A DNA stretch of 64,000 bases from Chloroflexia bacterium SDU3-3 (GCA_009268125.1 WBOU01000008.1:197975-261974), one strand, 5' to 3'; shown: positions 53,624-63,291, counted from the stretch's first letter. Translations and numbers: made by a program. The notes: generated by a model not told the origin, from the sequence alone.

Positions 53624-54721
53624 TTATCTCTTGGCCGCTGCGGCCTCGCGTTTTAAAAGGTCGAGCAGGCGGTGGGCGTTGTGCTCGGCGTCGTAGTTGT
53701 GGGCCACACGGGCCACGGCCTGCTGGCCCAGCCGCAGCCGCATGGCCTCGTCCTTCACCAGGGTGGCCAGCGCGTCGGTGAGCCCCTGCTGGTCGCCTGG
53801 GCTGATCAGCAGCCCCGTCTCGTTCTGGGCGATGATTTCGGGGATGCCTGCGACGGTGGTGGAGATGCTGGGCAGCCCGGCGGCGCCCGCCTCGGACAGC
53901 ACCATGGGCAGGCAGTCGCCGCTGGTGGGCAGGCAGAAGATGTCGCTCTGGTGGTAGAGCCGCTGCAGCTCGGGGCTGTTAGGCTGCATACCGTGGTAGA
54001 TGAACAGGCCTTCCTCGGCGGGCAGGTCGTCCTTGGTCACCAGGTGCAGCTCGACGCCCAGGTGACGCAGCGCCCGGAACGACTCGACCAGCAGCATGCC
54101 GCCCTTGCGCCGCAGGTCGCCGCCCACAAATAAGATCTTGACCGGGCCGGGGTGCGGCGCGCGCGGCTCGGGCCGCTGCCACGCGGCGGTGGTGACACCC
54201 GGCGGGATGACCGTGATCTTCTCGGCGGGCACCTCGTAGTCATCCACCAGCCCCTGCTTGGCCCACGCGCTCCATGTCACCAGGTGGCGGGCGGCGCGGA
54301 AGCAGTCGCGGTTGAGCCGCCACTTCCACTGCTCCACCGCGCTACTGCCGCGCTGGTGGCCGTAGGATTCGCCCAGCTGATCGTACTGGATGGGTGTGGC
54401 ATCGAGCGATAGGACGCTGGGGATGCGGCGCACCCAGTAGGCCGAGAGCACGGCGGGCACCTGGGTGTGGAAGAACAGCGCGTCGAGCGGGGCCTGGTGG
54501 GCCATGGCGCTGATCTGCTGGCGCGCGCGCACGCCGGCCCGCACCGTCCAGTTGCTCTTGTACACCGGGATGCGCGCGCCCAGCCCCGAGACCTCGAAGG
54601 GGATGAGGCCCCAGAGGGCGCGGATCTCGGGATCGCTAGGCACATGGGCCTGGAGATTCTTGGTGTGCGTGATATGGCCTAACGCCTGCTCGATGATGAA
54701 TCCGATGGTGTAACTGGTCAT
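53624..54721 (-). CDS. Family 4 glycosyltransferase (GT-B)
   Basis: The start at 54721 gives 365 residues; upstream in-frame ATGs at 54739 and 54751 are alternatives. C-terminal GT4 features are clear: LFVGGDLRRKGG, then PTSGDCLPMVLSEAGAAGLP with the conserved Glu. It probably acts in exopolysaccharide assembly. It directly precedes the GT-B gene at 52.5 kb. Confidence 0.9.
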   Translation of the reverse strand: MTSYTIGFIIEQALGHITHTKNLQAHVPSDPEIRALWGLIPFEVSGLGARIPVYKSNWTVRAGVRARQQISAMAHQAPLDALFFHTQVPAVLSAYWVRRIPSVLSLDATPIQYDQLGESYGHQRGSSAVEQWKWRLNRDCFRAARHLVTWSAWAKQGLVDDYEVPAEKITVIPPGVTTAAWQRPEPRAPHPGPVKILFVGGDLRRKGGMLLVESFRALRHLGVELHLVTKDDLPAEEGLFIYHGMQPNSPELQRLYHQSDIFCLPTSGDCLPMVLSEAGAAGLPSISTTVAGIPEIIAQNETGLLISPGDQQGLTDALATLVKDEAMRLRLGQQAVARVAHNYDAEHNAHRLLDLLKREAAAAKR

Positions 54722-55009
54722 AGCGCCTATTCTATTCATCTGATTGCGCACATGCCAAGTTGCGCTGCGCCCCCGATGTATACCAGCCGCATATGTCAGC
54801 CTGTTGAATCTGCTGTGAAGCGAGATGAGATAAACGTCATTTTTCGGGTACTGGGTGCGCTTGGGAATGGGCAGCCAAGAATATGCTGCATCATGCCAAT
54901 TATAGCGCGTCGCGCAAGCGCCTCGGTCAGTTCTGGCTGGCTATCTCGGATGCTGGATCGTAATCCCCGGCCCGCCGCCCGCTGGGGGCAGCAGGCCGGG
55001 GCTGCTGGG

Positions 55010-56338
55010 CTACGACGAGCGCGCCCAGATCGAGGGGTCGCGCACCATCCAGGTCTTCCAGCTGGTCTGGCTCGGGTCTTTGCTGCGGAACAGCACGCTG
55101 GATGCTCCGGCGGGGATGGGGGTCCAGTACGACTGGAAGTGATCGGCCAGGTACTTTTCCTGCTGCTGCTTTTGGGCATCGGCCCAGGTTGCGCCGCCAT
55201 CGAAGCTCACCTGGATGTCGCTCAGGCCGGTGAAGCGCAGGCGGGCGTCGGCGGGCGCGGGCTTGGCAAATCGCACCGGGGTGGCCGCGTTGGCGGGCGA
55301 GACGATGCTGCGGTCGGCGTGGATCATGGTGAACGGCACCACCGGCGCGATCGTGAAGTTGTCCCAGTGCCACGAGTTGGGCGTGCAGGTACTCTCGCAG
55401 CCCTTCAGCGGGTTGTACGAGTGGTGGCCGAACTGCACCACGCCCTTGTCCCAGGCCAGCGGGTCGATAGCCTCGTCGATCCACCAGAAGTTATAGTCGG
55501 GCATGCCAAACTTGATGTGGCTGCGGGTGATCCGCAGCTCGAACAGGTCGCGGCGCTTGGCGTCGGGCGTGAGGAACTGCTCGTAGCCGGTCCAGCCGTT
55601 GGTGCCGAAGGTGGTGCTGTTGAAGTTCTCGATGCGCTTGCCGATAAATGTGGTCTTGGTGACCCCATTGTCCTGCGCCGAGTCCATGCGGATCTCGATC
55701 GCGTTGCGCGGCTCGCCGTTGCCATCGGGCAGCCAGTCCTCCAGCGCCAGCTGCAGGTTCTCGTCGTAGGGCGTGATCCACACATCCACCCAGTCGCGCA
55801 GCGAGGTGCGCTCGGTCGACATCTCGAAGCGGATGACCGCCTCGCCCTTGGAGAAATCGACCATGCGATTTGGGGTGAGATAGACCATGCCGTAGTCGGA
55901 TGCGTAGATCGAAGTCATCAGGTGATTCTTGCACAGGTAGGCCGCGTCGCTGAAGCTCTGGATGCTGTGGGTTGCGGGCGGCGCGCCGCAGTCGGGGCCG
56001 TGGCTGGCCTGGATGGCGTGCTCGTACTGGTCGGTCGGCTCACGGCGGTGCACGGTGATGTCCCAGTCGTCGGGCTTCCACCGCCGGGGCGCGCTGGTGG
56101 CGATGCTGAAGCCCTCGGTGAAGCCGGGCGTCGGCAGCCCCGAGAGCGGGCCGAGTGAGGCGATAAACGGCATGAACAGGCTGCGCTGCTGGCTCTGGGC
56201 GCGGGCCAGGTGGCCGCCGCGCAGCTCGGCGGCGGCGGCAGCGCCGATGGCTGCGGCCAGCACCCATGCGAGGATCCCCCAGCTCAGATGGCGACCCCGG
56301 GCGCTCGATCGTGTGGCCATGGAATGCTTGGTGGTCAT
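55010..56338 (-). CDS. Secreted protein of unknown function in the exopolysaccharide cluster
   Basis: The 442-residue protein has a signal peptide (hydrophobic core about 20-38). The rest is beta-rich with many Trp and Asp residues (WKPDDWDITVHR, YNFWWIDEAIDP). The family was not recognised, but the overall look is of a jelly-roll carbohydrate-active or carbohydrate-binding protein. Position among glycosyltransferases suggests a role in processing or binding the exported polymer. Gaps of 180-290 bp on both sides make operon membership less certain. Confidence 0.75.
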   Translation of the reverse strand: MTTKHSMATRSSARGRHLSWGILAWVLAAAIGAAAAAELRGGHLARAQSQQRSLFMPFIASLGPLSGLPTPGFTEGFSIATSAPRRWKPDDWDITVHRREPTDQYEHAIQASHGPDCGAPPATHSIQSFSDAAYLCKNHLMTSIYASDYGMVYLTPNRMVDFSKGEAVIRFEMSTERTSLRDWVDVWITPYDENLQLALEDWLPDGNGEPRNAIEIRMDSAQDNGVTKTTFIGKRIENFNSTTFGTNGWTGYEQFLTPDAKRRDLFELRITRSHIKFGMPDYNFWWIDEAIDPLAWDKGVVQFGHHSYNPLKGCESTCTPNSWHWDNFTIAPVVPFTMIHADRSIVSPANAATPVRFAKPAPADARLRFTGLSDIQVSFDGGATWADAQKQQQEKYLADHFQSYWTPIPAGASSVLFRSKDPSQTSWKTWMVRDPSIWARSS

Positions 56339-56518
56339 AAATAGTTGTACATCTTCCTTGTGTGTGCGGTGTGATGTCCGGTGATGAGCAGCTACCTATG
56401 ATGGATGGTCATGGCAAGTAGGCTGAGGCTGGGAGTGACGCATCCTGTTTCGCGACATCGGCCTTCGCGGCGTTGGCGCGTGCGGTCGCTGGGCGAACAG
56501 ACCATCGGCGGGTGAGAT

Positions 56519-57526
56519 TCACTTCGTTGTGAGGGGCGAGGTGTCGGCGGCGGGCGGCGCTGGCGCGAAGAGCGCGGCCTCGCTGCCCAGGCCGTCGATC
56601 AGGCCCTGGTAGTAGCGCAGGCTGAAGATACCGCTGTAGGCGAAGCGCCCCACCGGCCCCAGCCGCAGGGCGTTGCCCGCGCTGGCGGCGGCCTGCAGCA
56701 GGGCGATGGCCGCGCCGCTGGCCGCCGGGCGGTTGAGGCAGCGCCGCACCAGCAGGCGCAGCAGCGGGTTGCGCTCGCCGAACTCCTCGCGGGCCTTCGG
56801 CACGATCCAGGTCTGGCCGCGGGTGGTGGCGAAGATCGCGTCGTTGCGACCGTAGGCGTAGGGGATCTCCATCCACGAGCGGAAGCTGCGGATGGCGTAG
56901 TGCAGCCCCACCGCGCTGGGGTTGAACACATACTCCACGCCCAGCTCGTTCAGGCGGTAGGCCAGCTCCACATCCTCGGCGCGGCGGAAGCTCTCGTCGA
57001 AGCCGCCCGCGCGCACCACCAGCTCGCGGCGCAGCGAGGTGTTGCCGGTGTAGAACTGGCGGGCGGTGGGCTTCCACTTGCCCTCCTGCATGGCGCGGTA
57101 CTGCTTCATGAGCATGGCCTGCTCCCAGCGTACCCACGGCTCCATGGCGAAATCGTCGGGGGTGAGCATGGGGCCGAGCACCACCAGCGGGCCGCCGGAC
57201 GCCTGGTGCAGGCGCATGTGCTCGGCCACCAGCGTGGGCGTGGGCACCACATCGTCATCCACGAACAGGATGAGCGCGCCGCTGGCGTGGGCGATGCCGT
57301 TGTTGCGGGCCTTGGCCGGGCCGCCGTGCTCCTGGAGCAGCGGGCACAGCCTGAGCGGCCCCTGGTAGCCCTGTAGAAAGGCACTGGTGCCGTCGGTAGA
57401 CGCGTCGGAGACCACGATGAACTCGACAGCGTCGAGCGGGTATGTCTGGCGCGCGAAGGCGTCGAGCACACGTTTGAGCTGCCCAAGGCGGTTATGGGTA
57501 GGGATGACAACGCTCAGTTCGATCAT
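56519..57526 (-). CDS. Family 2 glycosyltransferase
   Basis: The 335-residue GT-A enzyme has VVIPTHNR, VSDASTDGT, the DDD motif in LFVDDDVVP, and a C-terminal acidic ED in RRAEDVELAYR. It has no transmembrane segment at the start. It is the first gene of the minus-strand exopolysaccharide row and probably adds one sugar of the repeat unit. GGGAG lies upstream of the ATG at 57526. Confidence 0.9.
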   Translation of the reverse strand: MIELSVVIPTHNRLGQLKRVLDAFARQTYPLDAVEFIVVSDASTDGTSAFLQGYQGPLRLCPLLQEHGGPAKARNNGIAHASGALILFVDDDVVPTPTLVAEHMRLHQASGGPLVVLGPMLTPDDFAMEPWVRWEQAMLMKQYRAMQEGKWKPTARQFYTGNTSLRRELVVRAGGFDESFRRAEDVELAYRLNELGVEYVFNPSAVGLHYAIRSFRSWMEIPYAYGRNDAIFATTRGQTWIVPKAREEFGERNPLLRLLVRRCLNRPAASGAAIALLQAAASAGNALRLGPVGRFAYSGIFSLRYYQGLIDGLGSEAALFAPAPPAADTSPLTTK

Positions 57527-57742
57527 CGGTGGGATACTCCCATAGTTGGTTCTATGCTGCCGCCGCTACCATACAGGGCGGAAATAAGCATTCTTTGAAC
57601 AGCGAGCCGAGCGCAGATAACGAAACTGACACCTGCAGCCACGGGCGAGAACTTGGGTATACTTAGACGCTGGTGGTTCTCTTAATCGTTCTATACGAGG
57701 CTGTGCGGCCTGCACAGCCGATCAGAAAGGTGAGATCGGCGT

Positions 57743-58273
57743 ATGCTGTTTACCCCAACCGAGCTAAAAGATGCCTATGTGATCGACCTCAAGAAGTTTG
57801 AGGATAAGCGCGGCTTCTTCGCCCACGCGTTCTCGCATGCCGAGTTTGAGCAGCAGGGCCTGAACCCGAATGTGGTCGACATCAACTTCTCGTACAACCG
57901 CCTGCGCGGCACGCTGCGCGGCATGCACTTCCAGCGCGACCCCTACGCCCAGGTGAAGACGGTGCGCTGCGTGCGCGGGGCGATCTACGATGTGATCATC
58001 GACCTGCGGCCCGAGTCGCCCACCTTCAAGCGCTGGGTCGGCGTGGAGCTGACCGCCGACAACCACCGCGCGCTGTATGTGCCCGAGGGCTTCGCCCACG
58101 GCTTCCAGACGCTGGAGGACAACAGCGATGTGATGTACCTAGTGTCGCAGGTCTACGCGCCCAGCGCCGAGGGCGGGGTGCGCTACGACGATGCGGCCTT
58201 CGGCATCACGTGGCCGCTGCCGATCGAGATGATGAACGACCGCGACCTGGCCTGGCCCGCGTTTGCCGAGTAG
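57743..58273 (+). CDS. rfbC: dTDP-4-dehydrorhamnose 3,5-epimerase-like protein
   Basis: The 176-residue cupin has the RmlC signature GTLRGMHFQ with catalytic H62, VRCVRGAIYDVIIDLR, and YVPEGFAHGF. RmlC converts dTDP-4-keto-6-deoxyglucose to the rhamnose precursor. No rmlA, rmlB or rmlD is in the window. It is divergent from the exopolysaccharide genes. Confidence 0.92.
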   Translation: MLFTPTELKDAYVIDLKKFEDKRGFFAHAFSHAEFEQQGLNPNVVDINFSYNRLRGTLRGMHFQRDPYAQVKTVRCVRGAIYDVIIDLRPESPTFKRWVGVELTADNHRALYVPEGFAHGFQTLEDNSDVMYLVSQVYAPSAEGGVRYDDAAFGITWPLPIEMMNDRDLAWPAFAE

Positions 58274-58292
58274 GGCGCGCCGCCCGCGCGAG

Positions 58293-58320
58293 AGAAGGCA
58301 TGGCCGCCATGCCTTCTTTT
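58293..58320 (+). terminator. Terminator of rfbC
   Basis: A perfect 11-bp stem (58293-58303 with 58307-58317), a 3-base loop and TTTT. Confidence 0.85.
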
Positions 58321-58564
58321 GCCCGCCGCCCACGCTCATGATACCTGAGCTTGGCGATCTGCGGAAGCTCAAACGGGCAGCATTTGTGTAAACTTCATCT
58401 TTTCTGGCGATTCGTGCGGCCTGAAAAAATGGTAGTATCTGTGCGATGATGACGATACCAAGCTGCTGCCATCGCGCGTGCGACAGAGGGCTGTCGCACC
58501 GCCGCACCTTGCTGCCCGCTGCGGCGTCGGGGTGCCCGGCGGCGGTAGGAAGAAAGGCCCGCAT

Positions 58565-59686
58565 ATGAATATACATATCCCTATTGGCGATCTGCGGCGG
58601 CAGCAGGCCCGGATGCGCCGCGAGATAGATGCGGCGGTGGCCCGCGTGATCGACAGCGGCTGGTACGTGCTGGGCCACGAGGTGGATGCCTTCGAGCACG
58701 AGTTTGCGGCCTACTGCGGCGTGCGCCACGGCGTGGGCGTGGCCAGCGGTGCCGAGGCGCTCTACCTGGCGCTGGCGGCCCTCGGCATCGGCCCCGGCGA
58801 CGAGGTGATCACGGTGGCCAACGCCTGCATGTACCAGGCCTCGGCCATCCTGCAGGTGGGGGCCACGCCGATGCTGGTGGATGTGGACCCCGCGACCCAC
58901 ACTATGGACCCCGCCGCGCTGGCTGGGGCGCTCACGCCGCGCACCAAGGCGGTGATGCCGGTGCATCTCTACGGGCGGCTGGCCGACATGCCCGCGATCT
59001 GCGCCTTCGCGCAGCAGCACGGGCTGGCCGTGGTGGAGGACGCCGCCCAGGCCCACGGGGCGTGGGCCTACGATGCGGCGGGCCACGTGCGCCGCGCGGG
59101 CGCGTGGGGCGTGCTCTCCTGCTTCAGCTTCTACCCCTCGAAGAACCTGGGCGCGCTGGGCGACGGCGGCGCGGTGCTGACCGACGACGCGGCCCTGGCC
59201 GAGCGCCTGCGCCGCCTGCGTATGTACGGCTGGTCGAGCAAGTACCTCACCGGCGAACTGGGCGGGCGCAACTCGCGGCTGGATGAGCTGCAGGCCGCCA
59301 TCCTGCGCGTGAAGCTGCGCCACCTGGAGGAGGACAACCACGCCCGCAAGGAGCGGGCCGCGTGGTACCGCGAGCTGCTGGCTGGCGCGCCGCTGGGCCT
59401 GCCCGCCGATGACGCGGGCCATGTGTACCACCTGTATGTGGTGGAGACAGCGGGCCGCGACGCGCTGCGCCAGCACCTGCTGGGCGCGGGCGTGGGCTGC
59501 GACATCCACTACCCCTTCCCCACCCACCTGCAGCCCGCCTACGCCGAGCTGGGCTACGCCCCCGGCGCGCTGCCACACACCGAGCAGCTGGCTAGCCAGA
59601 TTCTTAGCATCCCCATGTTCCCCGAGCTGACCCGCGAGGAGGCCGAGGAGGTGGCCGCCGCCGTGCGCCAGGGGGTGGGCGCATGA
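58565..59686 (+). CDS. DegT/DnrJ/EryC1/StrS-family sugar aminotransferase
   Basis: The ATG at 58565 gives 373 residues and matches the family N-terminus; the longer frame from 58478 does not. PLP-binding features are D159-A-A-Q, H164, and the Schiff-base K193 in YPSKNLGALGDGG. These enzymes aminate keto-sugar nucleotides for surface polysaccharides. The stop overlaps the next ATG by 4 bp, so it is coupled to the SDR gene. Confidence 0.93.
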   Translation: MNIHIPIGDLRRQQARMRREIDAAVARVIDSGWYVLGHEVDAFEHEFAAYCGVRHGVGVASGAEALYLALAALGIGPGDEVITVANACMYQASAILQVGATPMLVDVDPATHTMDPAALAGALTPRTKAVMPVHLYGRLADMPAICAFAQQHGLAVVEDAAQAHGAWAYDAAGHVRRAGAWGVLSCFSFYPSKNLGALGDGGAVLTDDAALAERLRRLRMYGWSSKYLTGELGGRNSRLDELQAAILRVKLRHLEEDNHARKERAAWYRELLAGAPLGLPADDAGHVYHLYVVETAGRDALRQHLLGAGVGCDIHYPFPTHLQPAYAELGYAPGALPHTEQLASQILSIPMFPELTREEAEEVAAAVRQGVGA

Positions 59687-60687
59687 GCATCGCAGACGAG
59701 ATCCGCGAGCGCTTCTCCGGCGCGCGGGTGCTGATCACCGGCGGGCTGGGCTTTATCGGCAGCAACCTGGCCCACCGCCTGGTCGACCTGGGCGCGCACG
59801 TCACCCTGGTGGACTCGCTCATCCCCGAGTACGGCGGCAACGAGTTCAACATCGCTGGGCTGGATGGGCGGGTGACGGTGAACATCGCCGACGTGCGCGA
59901 CCAGTACTCGATCAACCATCTGGTGCAGGGCAAGGATTTTGTGTTCAACCTGGCGGGCCAGACCAGCCATATGGACTCGATGCGCGACCCCTACACCGAC
60001 CTGGACATCAACTGCCGCGCTCAGCTCTCCATCCTGGAGGCCTGCCGCCGCTTCAACCCGGCGGCCAAGCTGGTCTACGCCAGCACCCGCCAGATCTACG
60101 GCAAGCCCGACTACCTGCCGGTGGATGAGCGCCACCTGGTGCACCCGACCGATGTCAATGGCATCAACAAGATGGCCGGCGAGTGGTACCACATCCTCTA
60201 CAACAATGTGTACGGCATCAGCGCCTGCGCCCTGCGGCTGACCAACACCTATGGCCCACGCATGCGGGTGAAGGATGCGCGGCAGACGTTCCTGGGCATC
60301 TGGATCAAGCGCCTGATCGATGGCGAGCCGATCGAGGTGTGGGGCGACGGCATGCAGATCCGCGACTTCACCTACATCGACGACTGCGTGGACGCCCTGC
60401 TGCTGTCGGCGGCCAACCCCAGCGCCCACGGCCAGATCTTCAACTTGGGCAGCGACGAGACGATCAACCTGCGCGATCTGGCCGCCCTGGCGGTGGAGAT
60501 CAACGGCGGCGGGCGCTACGCGATCATCCCCTACCCCGCCGACCGCAAGCCGATCGACATCGGCGACTACTACGGCGACTACCGCCTCATCCAGGGGCGG
60601 CTGGGCTGGCGGCCCCGCGTGCCCCTGCGCGAGGGCCTGGCGCTGACGCTGGCCTTCTACCGCCAGCACCGCGAGCACTACTGGTAG
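59683..60687 (+). CDS. Extended SDR NAD-dependent epimerase/dehydratase
   Basis: The 334-residue protein has GGLGFIGSNL for NAD binding (20-29) and the sugar-nucleotide epimerase fold. The usual YxxxK catalytic motif reads N159-GIN-K163, so the Tyr is Asn; S134-T135 remain. The enzyme is likely a sugar-nucleotide dehydratase or epimerase supplying the aminotransferase, with altered chemistry or substrate. It overlaps the aminotransferase gene by 4 bp. Confidence 0.87.
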   Translation: MSIADEIRERFSGARVLITGGLGFIGSNLAHRLVDLGAHVTLVDSLIPEYGGNEFNIAGLDGRVTVNIADVRDQYSINHLVQGKDFVFNLAGQTSHMDSMRDPYTDLDINCRAQLSILEACRRFNPAAKLVYASTRQIYGKPDYLPVDERHLVHPTDVNGINKMAGEWYHILYNNVYGISACALRLTNTYGPRMRVKDARQTFLGIWIKRLIDGEPIEVWGDGMQIRDFTYIDDCVDALLLSAANPSAHGQIFNLGSDETINLRDLAALAVEINGGGRYAIIPYPADRKPIDIGDYYGDYRLIQGRLGWRPRVPLREGLALTLAFYRQHREHYW

Positions 60688-60711
60688 GCGCTGCTGCTTG
60701 AGCGGATGGCG

Positions 60712-60745
60712 GGCGCGGCATGGGTGAAACTATGCCGCGCCTTTT
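60712..60745 (+). terminator. Terminator of the aminotransferase-SDR operon
   Basis: A perfect 10-bp GC-rich stem (60712-60721 with 60732-60741) and TTTT. Confidence 0.85.
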
Positions 60746-60855
60746 GCTGTCTTATTGGGTATACACCCGATACATTGTGACCTACTACGCGCTCACCGTT
60801 TTGATCTGGCTGAGCACGCGACCCCCTCACACCATAGCGGTTAAGGAGCACAGCA

Positions 60856-62562
60856 ATGCGGCTACACCCCCAGCTTTTCTCATATGCGCTGGCCCTGGCG
60901 GCCCTGAGCGCCTGCGGCACGCCCGCCGCCGCGCCCGCGCCCACCGTCGCGCCCAGCGGCCCCACGGCCACGCCCTTCCTGCGCGACTCGTCGCACCTGT
61001 TCGACGCCCAGCCCACCGCCGCCCAGGATTCGCCCACCGCCGCCGCCCAGGATGGGCCTACCGCGCAGCCCCAGCCCACTGTGGCGGCGGTCCCGGCGGA
61101 GCCGATCGTGGTGGACACCACCGGCAAGGCCACGCCGATCGACCCGCGCCTGCTGGGCACCAACCTGCCCGCCTGGCTCGGCCCCAAGCGCCTGGCCGAC
61201 CCTAGGCTGCAGGCCCGCACCAAGGCCAGCGGCGTGAGCGTCATCCGCCTGCCCGGCGGCAGCTGGAGCAACCACTACGACTGGCTGGCCTGCGAGCAGC
61301 AGCAGCCCGAGTGCGCCTGGGATTTCGCCGCGCGGCCCAGCGACATGTTGGCCTTCCTGAAGGCCACCGGCGCACAGGGCATGTGGACGGTCTCGGCCAA
61401 CAGCACCGCGCAGGAGGCGGCGGCCCTGGTGGCCTTTGCGAACGGCAAGGTGGGCGACAAGCGCAAGATCGGTGTGGATGTGCGGGGCCGCGACTGGAAG
61501 ACGGTGGGCGACTGGGCCACGCTGCGCAGCGAGGGCGGCAACCCCGATCCAGCCGAGATCAAGCTGTGGGAGTTCGGCAACGAGCTGTACGGCGGCAAGC
61601 AGGGCAAGGACTGCACCAGCGCGGGCTGGGAGGACGTGTGGACCTGCGACGGCAGCGAGTATGTGCAGGGCATCGGCAGCGGCAAGAGCCGCCACGAGGG
61701 CTACCTGGAGGTGCGCGCCGCCATGCTGGCGATCGACCCCACCATCAAGGTCGGCGCGGTCGGCAACGAGTCGCTCGACAACTGGTCGAACTGGGGCAGC
61801 GAGGTGATCAAGGCGGCGGGCAGCAAGCTCGACTTCTACATCGTACACCACTACGGCTACAACCAGCCGCCCACCGACACATCCGACGTGGCGCGCCAGC
61901 CGCTCTCCACCTGGCCGCTGCTGGCGCAGTCGCTGGGCGAGCAGCTGGGCGACACGCCGATGGCCGTGACCGAGTACAACATCGTGGCGTTCCAGGATGG
62001 CGACAGCGGCCAGCTGATGCGCCGCGCGGTCAACCTGTTCTACACCGTCGACACCATCGGTCAGCTGGCCGAGAGCGGTGTGGCGATCGCCAACCACTGG
62101 GATCTGATGAACGGCCAGGCCGACAGCGGCACCGACTACGGCCTGCTGCACGCCGACACGCTGGCCCGCCAGCCCGCCTACTACGCCTTCCCGCTGTGGA
62201 GCCGCATGGGCCAGGAGCTGCTGCCGGTGAGCGCGGGCGAGGGCCAGGGCCAGGGCGGGCTGCACGCCTACGCCTCGCGCGCCGAAGATGGCACTATCGC
62301 CGTGCTGGTGGTGAACCCCACCGCCCAGGCGCTGGCCGCGCCCGTGCAGCTGGAGGGCGACCCATCGCCCCGCACCGCCAGCGCCGATGTGGTGCAGGCC
62401 AGTTCGCTAAGCGCCACCGAGGCCAGCTTCAACGGCGTGGCCGACCCCGCCGACGACCTCTCCGACGCGCCCTCGGCGGCGCTGGGCCAGGCCAGCGGCT
62501 CGCTCGACATGACCTTTCCGCCCTTCTCCGTCACGCTGGTGCGGCTGGCCCCCGCCAGCTAG
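60856..62562 (+). CDS. GH51-like (alpha-L-arabinofuranosidase-like) glycoside hydrolase lipoprotein
   Basis: The 568-residue protein has a lipoprotein signal ending in LSAC (C20) and a disordered Pro/Thr/Ala/Gln stretch (to about 80). A TIM-barrel glycosidase follows, with acid/base E243 in EFGNELYG and nucleophile E373 in VTEYN. A beta-rich C-terminal region comes last (about 440-568). GH-A clan enzymes such as GH51 cut terminal arabinofuranose or xylose-linked bonds. It may trim polymers at the cell surface. GH51 versus a related family is not certain. Confidence 0.83.
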   Translation: MRLHPQLFSYALALAALSACGTPAAAPAPTVAPSGPTATPFLRDSSHLFDAQPTAAQDSPTAAAQDGPTAQPQPTVAAVPAEPIVVDTTGKATPIDPRLLGTNLPAWLGPKRLADPRLQARTKASGVSVIRLPGGSWSNHYDWLACEQQQPECAWDFAARPSDMLAFLKATGAQGMWTVSANSTAQEAAALVAFANGKVGDKRKIGVDVRGRDWKTVGDWATLRSEGGNPDPAEIKLWEFGNELYGGKQGKDCTSAGWEDVWTCDGSEYVQGIGSGKSRHEGYLEVRAAMLAIDPTIKVGAVGNESLDNWSNWGSEVIKAAGSKLDFYIVHHYGYNQPPTDTSDVARQPLSTWPLLAQSLGEQLGDTPMAVTEYNIVAFQDGDSGQLMRRAVNLFYTVDTIGQLAESGVAIANHWDLMNGQADSGTDYGLLHADTLARQPAYYAFPLWSRMGQELLPVSAGEGQGQGGLHAYASRAEDGTIAVLVVNPTAQALAAPVQLEGDPSPRTASADVVQASSLSATEASFNGVADPADDLSDAPSAALGQASGSLDMTFPPFSVTLVRLAPAS

Positions 62563-62617
62563 CCCGGCCAAGGGAGCGCAAGCGACGAATACCACGAAGA
62601 CGCGAAGGCGCGAGGTG

Positions 62618-62671
62618 AACACCAGAGACGATGGGGTGGCCATACAATCCACCCATCGTCTCTGGTGTTTT
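62618..62671 (+). terminator. Terminator after the GH51-like gene
   Basis: A 21-bp stem with one bulged base (62618-62639 with 62649-62669), a 9-base loop and TTTT. Confidence 0.85.
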
Positions 62672-62719
62672 ATTGGGATTATCGGGTAGGGGGCGATGTC
62701 GACAATGGCCACCATGCCT

Positions 62720-62830
62720 CCTACCCACCCGGCCCATGCGGCGAAGGTGCTGCTCGTGCACACTGGCCATATGCACGAACATCAGCTGCCAAGGGATGGC
62801 ATCGGAACGCCGAACATTGGGGGTACCAAG
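62720..62830 (+). repeat. Diverged direct repeat, copy 1
   Basis: Matches 63381-63490 in blocks, for example GCCCATGCGGCGAAGGTGCT and TGGCCATATGCACGAACATC, with small insertions and base changes between. Confidence 0.75.
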
Positions 62831-62858
62831 GGGGCCACGCCCTCTGGCGGGGTTCACA

Positions 62859-62971
62859 GGGGCTGGCCCCTGTGCGCCGAGCGCGCAGGGCATCCACCCA
62901 CCAACTAAGCAGAACCACCATCATGTATGAAGAACAGGCCCAGCGCTCTACACGTGACACCATGTGGGGGG
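62859..62971 (+). repeat. 113-bp direct repeat, copy 1
   Basis: Copy 2 is at 63675-63787, exactly 816 bp away. I count five mismatches in 113 bp. The end of the repeat is a GTGACACCATGTG motif followed by G-rich sequence. No gene is supported in it. Confidence 0.9.
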
Positions 62972-63243
62972 AGGGTCTGGTGCCCGCCCACGCCGTGGGC
63001 ATCGCGTTCATCGAATACCGTGCGATGTATGCGATGAACCACGGCGCGGAGCGCATCGGGACACGCCGCATGCATCGGATGAGGGTACGATGAACGCGGC
63101 GTATCGCGATGGGGCGGGCACCAGACCCGCCCCTACACCCCTTGTGGATCATTGCGGGCATCGGGTCGAGGGGCGATGACGGCAATGTGATGATTCACAG
63201 CCATCGATCCCACATGGTTGCCAAACAGACCTGGGAACGTTGC

Positions 63244-63291
63244 AAAAGTGACATCATGTGAGGGGGGGAGCCCTCACATGGTGTCACTTTT
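63244..63291. repeat. Near-perfect inverted repeat built from the GTGACACCATGTGAGGG motif
   Basis: 21-bp arms (63244-63264 and 63271-63291) with a single mismatch and a 6-base loop; AAAA and TTTT flank the stem. It could act as a bidirectional terminator or be a miniature mobile element remnant. Confidence 0.75.

Noticed and set aside
59683..60687. Calling the SDR rmlB (dTDP-glucose 4,6-dehydratase)
   Set aside because: The RmlB catalytic Tyr and typical motif are not present, so only the superfamily is named.
62665..63093. A 142-codon open frame in the repeat island
   Set aside because: It runs through repeated non-coding sequence, has no ribosome-binding site, and the other repeat copy does not keep the frame.
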